Shown piece after piece: positions 1-8,444 of a DNA stretch of 64,000 nucleotides (positions are counted from its first letter, which is position 1; the number at the start of each line of letters is the position of its first letter). This DNA comes from Aridibaculum aurantiacum (GTDB lineage Bacteria; Bacteroidota; Bacteroidia; Chitinophagales; Chitinophagaceae). A program made the position numbers and the translations under genes. Location: the NCBI RefSeq assembly GCF_017355875.1, contig NZ_JAFEWC010000002.1:434001-498000 (forward strand), read 5' to 3'. The notes below the pieces were generated by a model, which saw only the letters and a list, made by a program, of their open reading frames with translations, was not told where the DNA came from and did no database searches.

Positions 1-253
1 GGCTTTGTTGTTTCAATGATGTTATCAAAAAATTTTCTTCTATAAATCTAGGCTGATAAGAGTGGTGTTATCATTATTCAAGTTCAATGTTACATTTAAT
101 TTATTTTTAATCACATTGCGCGTTCACCTATTCATTAATCCATATTGCCCGACTATATTTGGCAGATAGTTATTGTCTATTAAAGAACTTGTACCATAAC
201 TATTTGCCATTGAATATCCCAGAACATATACATGTAAGCTTAAACAAACTGTT
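1..253. other. AT-rich upstream region without a gene
   Basis: No coding sequence is supported here. The stretch is AT-rich and contains one exact TAnnTTTG element (154-161). It serves as the upstream region of the small PID-CTERM gene. Whatever lies to its left is outside the window. Confidence 0.6.
154..161 (+). promoter_or_regulatory. Candidate -7 element (TATATTTG)
   Basis: TATATTTG is an exact match to the Bacteroidota -7 consensus TAnnTTTG. No good TTTG -33 box lies 17-20 bases upstream. Transcription would start near 167, giving a leader of about 85 nt for the gene at 254. This is inferred from consensus only. Confidence 0.4.
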
Positions 254-466
254 ATGAGATCTAAACTTCTTTCAGCCTTCTTTATCCTGGTGGCCTTTAT
301 GATGCCGGTACTTCTGAATGCACAGACCGATATTGATCCGGGCGGTGATCCTGATGCCCCTATTGATGGTGGTTTGAGTTTACTATTGGCTGCAGGCGTT
401 GGTTATGTAGCCAAGAAAGGTTACGATGCAAGAAAGAACAGAAATAGCAAAGAAGTTACTGAGTAG
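254..466 (+). CDS. PID-CTERM-type small sorting substrate (70 aa)
   Basis: This is a very small exported protein with a complete sorting architecture. Residues 1-23 form a signal peptide ending in LNA. A short acidic, Gly/Pro-rich segment follows and leads into the motif PDAPIDGG (33-40). Next come a hydrophobic stretch (41-54) and a basic tail (KKGYDARKNR). The motif, hydrophobic segment and basic tail match the tripartite C-terminal signal recognised by exosortases, and the PID core is that of the Bacteroidota PID-CTERM class. It sits about 600 bp from an XrtX-type exosortase gene transcribed towards it, so that enzyme is the likely processor. Only about ten residues lie between signal peptide and sorting motif, so there is no room for a folded mature domain. 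The function is unknown. It could be a peptide product or a small membrane or cell-surface component of polysaccharide export. Confidence 0.8.
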   Translation: MRSKLLSAFFILVAFMMPVLLNAQTDIDPGGDPDAPIDGGLSLLLAAGVGYVAKKGYDARKNRNSKEVTE

Positions 467-488
467 ATTAAAAGATTGATTGTGATAA

Positions 489-520
489 AGCGGCTTGGTT
501 ACCAGCCGCTATTTTGCTTT
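489..520 (+). terminator. Hairpin terminator after the PID-CTERM gene
   Basis: AGCGGCT (489-495) pairs with AGCCGCT (504-510), with an inner GG/CC pair, followed by a weak T-rich run (attttgcttt). It lies 23 bases after the stop codon and closes the single-gene unit. Confidence 0.6.
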
Positions 521-635
521 ATAGCTGTTTGTAGTCAGCATGTCTTTTTTGAAAAAATGGTTATGTAGCCAATGTGGTACGTGTAACTGGGAGAGGATCT
601 TTGATGAATACAGTTACTGTTCTGTAAAGCGAAAT

Positions 636-1037
636 TTACTGTTGCTTATTGCCAACAGCAACTGGCTTTTCCATCCGTGACAGTAGTACAAGTATTCCAA
701 AAGGTAGGGGACTTGTGAAAAACATTCTCAGGCTAAATAGGAAGTTTCGCAAGTTTGTATTACCTACGCCAAAAAGTAGATCCAGCGTACCAAAGAACAG
801 TACGCCCAAGATTACGAAGCCATACACCCAAAACCAGGTGCCTTGCATCCAGTCTTTTTTTTCTTTCTTCAACCCATACCATCCAACAAGATAAACCAAC
901 AGTAATAAAAAGAAGTTGATTGAATATTTATAGATCGGCTTGATGTAAGTAAAGAGTTTGTAGCCTTCTATGCCCTGGTAAGTGCCCCAGTAGATGATGG
1001 TAATGCCAGCAGCCACCCACCAGATCCTTTTAGACAT
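636..1037 (-). CDS. XrtX-associated small membrane protein
   Basis: This is a membrane protein of about 133 residues with four predicted hydrophobic helices and an N-terminal ISKR-like basic start (MSKRIWW). I chose the internal ATG at 1037. It overlaps the stop codon of the upstream exosortase gene in the sequence ATGTCTAA (1030-1037) and has AGGA just upstream, a typical coupled start. A longer reading frame starting at 1088 would overlap the exosortase by 59 bp. Small polytopic proteins are found beside exosortases in Bacteroidota (XrtF- and XrtX-associated proteins), and this gene has that position and size. No catalytic motif is visible. The role is probably structural or accessory to the exosortase, inferred from context. 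Confidence 0.65.
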   Translation of the reverse strand: MSKRIWWVAAGITIIYWGTYQGIEGYKLFTYIKPIYKYSINFFLLLLVYLVGWYGLKKEKKDWMQGTWFWVYGFVILGVLFFGTLDLLFGVGNTNLRNFLFSLRMFFTSPLPFGILVLLSRMEKPVAVGNKQQ

Positions 1038-1593
1038 TCCTGAAGAAGTTTTTTGCGAACCTTGTCCATGTGAAGAATATGATTCCATAGATGATCATCT
1101 TGAACAAATAATGGTGAGCAAAATTGGCTATTGAATAATTGTGCAGGTACAGCCAGGCAAGACCAAAGCATCTGAATAAATTAAGTATATAGATACCGGC
1201 AATACCGAGGATTATATAAGCCAACTTCTTATTCCGGGAAGCTGGAATGCACAGCAGGAAGCCAACATAAAGGACATGTATCTCAAGTGCGTTGCAACCA
1301 TCTGCTATCCCAACCGCTGTTTTATTGTTCACCAACAAACTGGTTTTGGTAAAGTCCGGTAACTCTTCATGTTTTAAGGTGGCATTTGATCCCGGTAATA
1401 AAATATTGTAAAGCCAGGATGTGTGTGCTGCGGTTAATTGTGTGAGATCACGATCAGGAAACCTAAATGGATAAAGAACCAGGTGATACAACAACTTCCA
1501 TATTATGAAGAGTGTAAGGGCCTTGAGCAAGATTGACTTAACTGCTTCCGGCATCTGTTTAAAATATGAAGCTGAGGCTAGATTCTTAATCAT
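1030..1593 (-). CDS. xrtX: Exosortase, XrtX-type
   Basis: This is a transpeptidase-like integral membrane enzyme that cleaves PEP-CTERM-like C-terminal signals. Hydrophobic helices cover most of the 187 residues. The three conserved exosortase residues are visible: Cys100 in DGCNALEI, Arg141 in LNLFRC, and a His160-His161 pair in the following loop. The protein is short and has no appended domain, which fits the Bacteroidota XrtX/XrtF size class. The frame can be extended two codons to a TTG, but the ATG at 1593 is preferred. The gene runs divergently from the polysaccharide operon at 1873, is translationally coupled to the membrane protein at 636-1037, and lies next to a PID-CTERM substrate. 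Family membership is well supported by the motifs. The XrtX subtype rests on size and neighbours. Confidence 0.8.
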   Translation of the reverse strand: MIKNLASASYFKQMPEAVKSILLKALTLFIIWKLLYHLVLYPFRFPDRDLTQLTAAHTSWLYNILLPGSNATLKHEELPDFTKTSLLVNNKTAVGIADGCNALEIHVLYVGFLLCIPASRNKKLAYIILGIAGIYILNLFRCFGLAWLYLHNYSIANFAHHYLFKMIIYGIIFFTWTRFAKNFFRNV

Positions 1594-1599
1594 GCACAA

Positions 1600-1872
1600 G
1601 AATTTCGGATGGAAGATAATTGCTCTTCCTAAGAAATTTCAAATGGAAGATCTTTTCTAAGTATTCTTTAATGATGGTGCATTTGTATTTGTCTATATAT
1701 TTATGCGATTTTCAATCGTGACCCTGAAATGGAAAGAGGTGTTTCTTCTTGTGATATTTCCAGTATTTGTTAACTGATAGGCTCTAGTAACTGAGGTGAC
1801 ATGGTATGTTGCCTTTTTTTGTATTATCAATCAGCTAATGTGACTGAGGTGGCGAAGCTATAACTAGTATAT
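1600..1872. other. Divergent intergenic region between exosortase and polysaccharide operon
   Basis: This is an AT-rich, non-coding region that must hold the promoters for both directions. No exact TTTG/TAnnTTTG pair stands out. The plus-strand end carries the leader element at 1839-1859. A partial look-alike (taactgaggtgacatgg) lies about 50 bases upstream, near 1788-1804. Confidence 0.5.
1839..1859 (+). promoter_or_regulatory. Shared polysaccharide-locus leader element, copy 1
   Basis: This 21-nt sequence (TGTGACTGAGGTGGCGAAGCT) matches positions 22235-22255 at 19 of 21 bases. It ends 13 bases before the start codon of the SLBB exporter. Both copies sit in leaders of polysaccharide export genes. 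The GGCG core recalls ops-type antitermination elements, but that is inference only. Confidence 0.5.
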
Positions 1873-4293
1873 ATGAGTGGGTACTTACGTTTATTTATTC
1901 TATTCCTGTTTTTTTCAGCTTCTGTAGAGGCGCAGTTCAACCTGAATTCGAGTGATCTGAGTAATGTAAAAATTAGCAGCTTAACGGATGAGGAACTGCG
2001 AAGCTTTCAGCAACAGGCGAAATCTATGGGTCTTACCGAGGCCCAGGCAGAGCAGTTGGCAGTTTCACGGCGGCTGCCTGCTACAGAGTTGGTTGCTCTC
2101 CGGAAAAGGTTGGTTTCCCTCCAGGGAAGTACATCTACACCAAGTAATGGAACGGCCAGCAGAACTTATACTGCAACTGAAGTAGCCACCAGTGCATCTG
2201 CCGCTATGTTGTCTCCCATAAGTACAGTATTTGGTTCTGAATTATTTGGAACAACTTCATTGTCCTTTCAGCCTGATCTCAAAATTGCTACTCCTGTTAA
2301 TTATGAACTCGGGCCGGATGATGAGTTACTGATTAGTGTTTACGGGGTTCAAGAAGCATCCTTTGCTTTAACGGTATCTCCTGAAGGATCAATTTATATT
2401 CCTAATGTAGGTTTGATACGAGTAGCTGGTGAAACGGTAGAGGCTGCAAGTTCAAGGATCAAAAACAAGATGGCTTCTATTGCATACGGTACTTTGCGAA
2501 CTGGTGCATCCAAGCTGTCGGTGACATTAGGAAGAATTAGAAGTATAAGAGTTACTGTACTTGGCGCTGTAAAACCAGGAACATATACCGTTTCTTCACT
2601 TTCTACGCTTTTTAATGTTCTCTACCTGGCTGGTGGTCCTTCTGCTATTGGTAGTTTCAGAGAAATAGAATTACTACGGGGTAATAAGGTGGAACGTAAA
2701 ATAGATCTATATAATTTCTTACTGAAAGGTGATCAACAAGATAATGTACGGCTGCGCGAAAATGATGTTGTACGTATTCCACCATACAACAAGCGTGTGG
2801 AACTGGCAGGAGAGGTGAGGCGCCAGGGTTTTTATGAACTACTTCAAAAAGAAACGTTCAATATCCTGCTTCAATATGCGAGTGGATTTACAGATAATGC
2901 CTACCGGGCTTCTGTAAAAGTGCAACAAATAACTCCGCGTGATAGGCGTGTACTGGATCTTGATGCTAATCAATACCCGAATTACATCCCCGGCTCGGGT
3001 GACGTAATAGAAGTGGCAAGGGTATTAGATAGGTACCAGAACAGGGTAGCCGTTGCAGGTGCTGTATTAAGACCAGGAACATTTGAATTAGTAGATGGCT
3101 TAACCATAGGTGGCTTAATTAGAAAAGCAGATGGCTTACGTGAAGATGCTTTTGCAGAAAGAGGGCACGTGAAGAGACTTAAAGAAGATCTGTCTGTTGA
3201 GATCATCCCATTCAATGTGATGAATGTGATGAAGGGGATCAATGACCTGCCATTGAAGAGGGAAGATGAAGTGACCATTTCTTCCATCTTTGAATTGCGC
3301 GATCAGTTTTCAGTAACTGTACAAGGGGAAGTAAGGAACCCGGGTGCTTTTCAATATTCTGACAGTTTAACCTTAAAGTCGTTATTGTTCAAAGCTGGAG
3401 GTTTTTCAGATGCAGCCTTTCCTCAGCGAATTGAGATTGCCCGCCGCATAAGACGTGATACACTTACTGCTACCGATGCACGATTGAGTGAAATAATAGA
3501 GATTACTGATGTAACAGATTTTTCATTCGATCAGCACGATATTACATTATATCCTTATGATGTTGTGACGGTTCGCCGGATGCCGGGGTATTTACAACTA
3601 GAGTCTGTTAGTGCTGTAGGCCAGGTTCAGTACCCGGGGCCTTATGTAATTGCTAATAGGATGGAGCGGGTTAGTGATCTTTTGCGCCGTGCTGGTGGAC
3701 TTTCCCCTGAGGCATATGCAGATGGTGCATACCTGGTAAGACATAACCCCGGAAACCTGGTACGAAGTGTAGAAGCAGCTAAAGTTGAAAAGATCCAGCG
3801 ACAAATGAAGGATACTACAGGTACCGTAACCAGTTCAATTAATCGTCCTTATGATCTTATTCCTCTTGACCTATCGCAGATTATAAGTAAGCCAGGTAAT
3901 GCATACGATCTATTGCTAAAACCTGGTGATGAACTTTTTGTTCCTCGAAATGATGAAGAGATTTCGGTTACGGGCGAAATACTTTTTCCAACCAAAGTGC
4001 CATATGCACCCAATAAATCGCTAAAAGAATATATAAGCGATGCAGGTGGTTTTGCTGACAACGCTCGTAAGTCCAAAGCTTATGTTTTATATGCGAATGG
4101 TAAAGCAGCCACTACCCGAAGATTTTTGTTCTTCAAAAACTACCCTGAAGTAAAGCCAGGTTCTCAAATCATTATTCCTCATACGGTAGAAAAGGTGCCT
4201 TCACGAAGAACTACGGCAGAAACAGTAGGTCTTGCAAGTGCATTTGCATCGCTTGCTGGTGTTGTAATAGCAATTCTAAATTCTACCAGGTAA
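1873..4293 (+). CDS. SLBB-domain polysaccharide export protein (Wza-like)
   Basis: Outer-membrane export channel protein of a capsule/exopolysaccharide system (806 aa). A signal peptide ends at VEAQ (about residue 21). A low-complexity helical N-terminal segment follows. A Poly_export domain starts near residue 135 (PDLKIATPVNYELGPDDEL, then VSPEGSIYIPNVG). After it come several SLBB repeats, each with a V-x-G-x-V-x-x-PG pattern (for example near 230, 310, 390, 480, 575 and 695). A short hydrophobic segment (AETVGLASAFASLAG) lies at the very C-terminus and may anchor the protein. Its length exceeds E. coli Wza (about 380 aa) because of the extra SLBB repeats, as is usual for Bacteroidota. It is the first gene of the 1873-19203 operon and is followed after 10 bp by a Wzz-like partner. 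A paralogue lies at 19496. Confidence 0.9.
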   Translation: MSGYLRLFILFLFFSASVEAQFNLNSSDLSNVKISSLTDEELRSFQQQAKSMGLTEAQAEQLAVSRRLPATELVALRKRLVSLQGSTSTPSNGTASRTYTATEVATSASAAMLSPISTVFGSELFGTTSLSFQPDLKIATPVNYELGPDDELLISVYGVQEASFALTVSPEGSIYIPNVGLIRVAGETVEAASSRIKNKMASIAYGTLRTGASKLSVTLGRIRSIRVTVLGAVKPGTYTVSSLSTLFNVLYLAGGPSAIGSFREIELLRGNKVERKIDLYNFLLKGDQQDNVRLRENDVVRIPPYNKRVELAGEVRRQGFYELLQKETFNILLQYASGFTDNAYRASVKVQQITPRDRRVLDLDANQYPNYIPGSGDVIEVARVLDRYQNRVAVAGAVLRPGTFELVDGLTIGGLIRKADGLREDAFAERGHVKRLKEDLSVEIIPFNVMNVMKGINDLPLKREDEVTISSIFELRDQFSVTVQGEVRNPGAFQYSDSLTLKSLLFKAGGFSDAAFPQRIEIARRIRRDTLTATDARLSEIIEITDVTDFSFDQHDITLYPYDVVTVRRMPGYLQLESVSAVGQVQYPGPYVIANRMERVSDLLRRAGGLSPEAYADGAYLVRHNPGNLVRSVEAAKVEKIQRQMKDTTGTVTSSINRPYDLIPLDLSQIISKPGNAYDLLLKPGDELFVPRNDEEISVTGEILFPTKVPYAPNKSLKEYISDAGGFADNARKSKAYVLYANGKAATTRRFLFFKNYPEVKPGSQIIIPHTVEKVPSRRTTAETVGLASAFASLAGVVIAILNSTR

Positions 4294-4303
4294 TACAATC
4301 AGC

Positions 4304-5341
4304 TTGAAAGAAGAAATAACAGTCAAAGAACTATTTGCTAAAATTGGGGCATTGGTGCGCTTTTTCTTAAGAAAATGGCCGGTGCTGGCTGTCTCGACCG
4401 TGATCGGGGTAATGGCTGGTTATGTGGTAGCTGTAGTTTCTAAACCAACTTACACAGGTCAACTCACCTTTGTTCTTTCTTCAGAAAATAAACCGACAGG
4501 TTTATCAGGTGTCGCAAGTCAACTGGGCGTGGATTTTGGAAGCTCCGGTACGAACAACGCTTTTGCAGGAGATAACATACTCACGCTTTTTAAGTCGGAA
4601 AGGATGATCAAAGCAGCTTTGCTAAAGAAGCCGGAAAGCCAGGATGAAATACTGGCAAACCTGCTAATGAAAGAATATAAGCTGGATGAAAGTTGGGCTA
4701 AGAGTGAAAGGTTAAAGAAGCTACTTCCTTTTCCTGCAGATGCTGCGGCCATCACTCCTGTGCAGGACAGCCTTTTAAGAGAGCTACATGGAATGATTGT
4801 AAAGAAGTGTTTATCAGTGTCTCGTTTAGATAAAAAGTTAAGTGTCTTCCAGGTGAGTACAACTTCTACCAATGAAGTTATCTCCTGTTTTCTTACGCGC
4901 TTTTTGATGGATGAAACAGCCAACTTTTATATAGAGACCAAGACCTACCTTGCTCGGCAAAATCTTCAAATGCTGCAACGTGAAGCTGACAGCATCAGGC
5001 GTGTCTTAGGTGGAAGCATTGTTTCTACAGCCTCACACGTTGACCGAACCTACAATTTAAACCCGGCATTGCAGATTAACAGGGCGCCTATACAGCGAGA
5101 ACAGGTAAATAGTACGGTGATGAGTGCTGCTTATGGTGAGATCATTAAGAACCTGGAGCTAGCTAAAATTAACCTGCAGAAAGAGACACCTCTTTACCAG
5201 GTAATTGATACGCCTCAACTACCGTTGAAAAGAGTGAAAGCCGGTAAAATAAAATTGATGTTATTAGGAGCATTAGCATGCTTCTTCATAACAGCGTTAT
5301 ACCTGGTTATAAAGCGATCCTACACTAAATATTCTACCTAA
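4304..5341 (+). CDS. Wzz/GumC-type chain-length determinant protein
   Basis: This is an inner-membrane polysaccharide co-polymerase of 345 residues. Two membrane segments (about 28-48 and 318-338) flank a long periplasmic region with the Wzz N-terminal pattern (PTYTGQLTFVLSSE). A conserved VIDTPQLPLKR motif lies just before the second helix. There is no C-terminal tyrosine kinase domain, so it is GumC/Wzz-like rather than Wzc. It should control chain length and link the polymerase to the exporter encoded 10 bp upstream. The start is TTG at 4304; the next Met is inside the first membrane helix, so TTG is the sensible choice. A paralogue with the same architecture is at 22355. Confidence 0.88.
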   Translation: MKEEITVKELFAKIGALVRFFLRKWPVLAVSTVIGVMAGYVVAVVSKPTYTGQLTFVLSSENKPTGLSGVASQLGVDFGSSGTNNAFAGDNILTLFKSERMIKAALLKKPESQDEILANLLMKEYKLDESWAKSERLKKLLPFPADAAAITPVQDSLLRELHGMIVKKCLSVSRLDKKLSVFQVSTTSTNEVISCFLTRFLMDETANFYIETKTYLARQNLQMLQREADSIRRVLGGSIVSTASHVDRTYNLNPALQINRAPIQREQVNSTVMSAAYGEIIKNLELAKINLQKETPLYQVIDTPQLPLKRVKAGKIKLMLLGALACFFITALYLVIKRSYTKYST

Positions 5342-5349
5342 TTACAATA

Positions 5350-6297
5350 ATGCAAATGGAAGTAAAATGTCCTGTTTGTGCAAGCGCTACCAACCAGGTA
5401 AAACAGCTTAGCCAGGCTTTCATTGTAGAAAACCTGGAAAAATATTATTCCAGTAAGGTGGATAGAAAGATACTGGATACAGATTATTTTATCCATCAGT
5501 GCAAAGGTTGTACACTAGAATTTGCTTACCCGCTTATACAAGGAAATGATGCTTTTTATTCATGGATTACTACGCGAACTACCTATTATCCTCACTTGCG
5601 TTCTGAGTACTTGCAAGTAATAGATCATATCAATTCTTTACCCACTGGTAAAAAAGTAAAAGTGTTGGATATTGGGTGTGGCAGTGGATTGTTCATGAAG
5701 TTGGTTAAGGAGAAGTGCCCAAATGCAGAAATAGATGGGTTGGAGACCACACCGGAAAGTGTAGCAGCATGTGTTGATGCAGGATTAAACGCATATCATT
5801 CATACCTGGATGAATACGTGGAACTGTGCAGGCAGAAGGAATTGGCATACGATGTCATTGTTGCTTTCCACGTGCTGGAGCATGTAGAGGATCCAAAGGG
5901 TTTTGTAAGCACTGCAGCCAGCTTACTTGCAGCAGGTGGTGCTTTATTTATTAGTACACCTTTATCACCAATGAGTTTTGAAACTGATTGGTATGACCCG
6001 CTTAACCATCCGCCACACCACATGACAAGGTGGACAATTAAAGCATACGAAACATTAGCAGCAAAATGCCAGTTACAAGTAAAGGTTTGGCTGGAGGATG
6101 CAGTAAAGCCATTGAGCAGGGCTTTTACAACCTGGAGGTTGGTAAAGGAAATGAAGCAATCTTCAAAAACAAAAATTGCTGCCAGTATTGTTGCATCGCC
6201 ATTGGCTTTTGCCAAGGTTTTACAAAATCAAAAACAAAGGCAGCAGGTAGATGATAAATACCTGCCTGATGTAATACTGGTTCAACTTTATAAGTAA
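5350..6297 (+). CDS. Class I SAM-dependent methyltransferase with N-terminal zinc-binding motif
   Basis: The 315-residue protein begins with a CPVC (7-10) and CKGC (about 53-56) pair, as in methyltransferases of the sugar- and polysaccharide-modifying group that carry an N-terminal Cys4 module. Motif I is VLDIGCGSGLF (about 103-113), followed by an acidic motif II region (EIDGLETT). A VIVAFHVLEHVEDP motif (about 173-186) is typical of the Methyltransf_23 fold. It probably methylates a sugar or the chain terminus of the polysaccharide; the substrate is unknown. Translation is coupled to the next gene, since its TAA overlaps the following ATG by one base. A second in-frame ATG is two codons downstream. 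Confidence 0.8.
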   Translation: MQMEVKCPVCASATNQVKQLSQAFIVENLEKYYSSKVDRKILDTDYFIHQCKGCTLEFAYPLIQGNDAFYSWITTRTTYYPHLRSEYLQVIDHINSLPTGKKVKVLDIGCGSGLFMKLVKEKCPNAEIDGLETTPESVAACVDAGLNAYHSYLDEYVELCRQKELAYDVIVAFHVLEHVEDPKGFVSTAASLLAAGGALFISTPLSPMSFETDWYDPLNHPPHHMTRWTIKAYETLAAKCQLQVKVWLEDAVKPLSRAFTTWRLVKEMKQSSKTKIAASIVASPLAFAKVLQNQKQRQQVDDKYLPDVILVQLYK

Positions 6298-7613
6298 TGC
6301 TCGCAAAGCTACTGTCCAAAGATCTGCGGCCACATGTTTACAACTACCTCTTTAGGTTGCTGTACCTGTTGTTTTCTTTTCTTACCATCAGGGCTTTATT
6401 GCAGGTATTGGGCACTGAAAGATTTGGAATCTGGCAGGTTTTTCTTGTAGCAATTGAATACATAGCATTAGCCAATTTTGGTTTAAGTAACAGTTTACGA
6501 AATGCTACCGCCCAAAACATATCTCACAACGATCAGCACTCTTTGAACAAAAACATTAGCAATGTTATCTTGCTACTGGTGCTTTTGTTGATCGGGCTAT
6601 TGCCTATTGGCCTTTTGCTCATATCCGGTATTGACCCACAGTTTTTATTCAAAGAGACCACAATCACAACATCGGAGATCAAGAGTTCATTCCAGGCCTT
6701 GTACGTGTTTAGTTGTTTCAACCTGTTATTGGTGCTGGGAAATATGCTGGCGTTTTCTATCCAGCGCAGCCAATTAAATAGCATTGTTCAGTTCCTGCAG
6801 GTTTTTCTTTTTTATGCAGCACTGCAGGTGCATGCTTATGTGCAGGCAGAGCCAGCAGAGTTAGCTACCATTGTTACCTATTTTGTAGTCAGCCAATTGG
6901 TCACTTCTGTCCCTCTAATAATTTTTCTTTTTAGAAAGATCCGATTCAGGTTCATATGGAACGCCAACTTCATTAAAGAGTCTTACAGCCTCGTGAAGAT
7001 TGGCTTTGGTTTCTTTTTACTCCAGGCGGTTAGCATGGTATTGGTAAACTTTGATGCTATCCTTGTATCATCAACAATTGGTGTTAGAGCAATGGCTACC
7101 TATGCTATCATCAACAAGGTTTTTAATGTTATCATCTCTTTGTATGCCATATCCATCATTCCGCTATGGTCGCAGGCTACACATCTTCGTGCACAAAATG
7201 ATATACAAGCACTGGTAGGAGTTACACAAAAATATTTTAGAGGAAGTGCTTTGGTAGCTGTGGTGGTAGCTATAGTGATTGTTTTCTTCAACCCAATAAT
7301 GAAGTTACTTTTCAATGTGGGTGCTGATGTAAGCTTCCTGTTGTTACTGATCTTCGGACTCTTTGTGTTCCTTAATTATTTTGCTGCGGTGGTAATCAAT
7401 GTTCTGAATGGCTTATCGATTATCCGAAGCCAGCTTCTTTCCCTTAGCTTATCTGTCATAGTAGTGTGTGCTGTTCTTGTTATTGGAAAGTTGCTAAACT
7501 ACATGTCTCTAGAGTTGATTGTTACTGCTAAGGTATTAGGCTCATTTACTTTATTTTTTACCTCGTACAAGAACCTAAACTTCTCGTTTAGAAAGTTGCA
7601 GCCTGCATTTTAG
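6297..7613 (+). CDS. Oligosaccharide flippase, Wzx-like (MOP superfamily)
   Basis: This is a polytopic inner-membrane protein (438 aa, about 12 hydrophobic helices). It begins with a basic segment followed by LLYLLFSFLTIRALLQVLGTERFGIW, a pattern common to the N-terminus of O-unit flippases. It should translocate lipid-linked repeat units to the periplasmic face for the polymerase at 11033. The ATG shares its first base with the stop codon of the methyltransferase before it, and the next gene follows without a gap. The sequence is clearly different from the second flippase at 27258, which belongs to another subfamily, so the two loci probably serve different repeat units. Confidence 0.85.
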   Translation: MLAKLLSKDLRPHVYNYLFRLLYLLFSFLTIRALLQVLGTERFGIWQVFLVAIEYIALANFGLSNSLRNATAQNISHNDQHSLNKNISNVILLLVLLLIGLLPIGLLLISGIDPQFLFKETTITTSEIKSSFQALYVFSCFNLLLVLGNMLAFSIQRSQLNSIVQFLQVFLFYAALQVHAYVQAEPAELATIVTYFVVSQLVTSVPLIIFLFRKIRFRFIWNANFIKESYSLVKIGFGFFLLQAVSMVLVNFDAILVSSTIGVRAMATYAIINKVFNVIISLYAISIIPLWSQATHLRAQNDIQALVGVTQKYFRGSALVAVVVAIVIVFFNPIMKLLFNVGADVSFLLLLIFGLFVFLNYFAAVVINVLNGLSIIRSQLLSLSLSVIVVCAVLVIGKLLNYMSLELIVTAKVLGSFTLFFTSYKNLNFSFRKLQPAF

Positions 7614-8444
7614 ATGAAGGTATTATTGAATTATGCATCTCCTGGTTGGAAGTGGCGTCAAAGGCTGAATTCCATTACAGGAAAATGGATTGCTGGATTT
7701 GATAAAGTAATAGAAGAGGGACCAGAAAGTATAGAACAAAGTTTTTCGGAAGAGAATAAGGCAATTCTTCTTTCAAAAAGGGGAAATGGCTACTGGTTGT
7801 GGAAGCCATATCTTATCAATAAACATCTTTCGCTATTGCAGGATGGAGATTACCTTTTTTACTGCGACTCCGGATCTTTTTTTACGGGTAGTATAAATAA
7901 ACTGATACAGGCCCTGGAACGGACTGGACAGGATGTAATGGTTTTTGACTTGCCTTTTGTAGAACGACAGTATACCAAAGCAGATGCTTTCAAGCAATTA
8001 GGCTGCGATACAGAAATATTTCAATCTTCTAATCAACGGCTTGCCACATTTGTCTTGCTTAAGAAATCTGCAGAAAGCTTGAAGCTTGCAAAGGAGTATT
8101 TAAAATTATGCTGTGACAGGAATGTGATCTCGGATGACCTTTCTGTTGTTGCGAACGCTCCTGATTTTATTGATCATAGACACGATCAATCTGTGTTGAG
8201 TTTATTATCTAAAAAATATCGCTTAGCTTCTTTTAGAGATCCGAGCCAATATGGACGACACCCATATTCATACAGGCGCGCTGGGGCAATATTGCAAGTG
8301 GTTCAACACAACAATTCGAATTATCCTACAACTTTGATTTTATACAGGAATTTGAACCCGATCGTTTGTTATTTCAAAACAAAAATCAAGGACCTCCTAC
8401 TAGTTTCCAGGACAGGAGGAATAACCAAGAAATTTTATAAGTAG
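7614..8444 (+). CDS. Putative glycosyltransferase-like protein
   Basis: The 276-residue soluble protein has the segment RGNGYWLWKPYLI (near 58-70) followed by DGDYLFYCDSGSFF (near 78-91). A W-x-W-K-P element plus a Y-x-D-S acidic patch resembles the nucleotide-sugar-binding region of GMA12/MNN10-like and other capsule glycosyltransferases. A later DHRHDQSVLSLL segment resembles the conserved DQ-containing end of such folds. I cannot assign a family or linkage with confidence. It lies between the flippase and the amidotransferase, sharing a base with the latter's start, so a role in building the repeat unit is the most reasonable inference. Confidence 0.5.
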   Translation: MKVLLNYASPGWKWRQRLNSITGKWIAGFDKVIEEGPESIEQSFSEENKAILLSKRGNGYWLWKPYLINKHLSLLQDGDYLFYCDSGSFFTGSINKLIQALERTGQDVMVFDLPFVERQYTKADAFKQLGCDTEIFQSSNQRLATFVLLKKSAESLKLAKEYLKLCCDRNVISDDLSVVANAPDFIDHRHDQSVLSLLSKKYRLASFRDPSQYGRHPYSYRRAGAILQVVQHNNSNYPTTLILYRNLNPIVCYFKTKIKDLLLVSRTGGITKKFYK

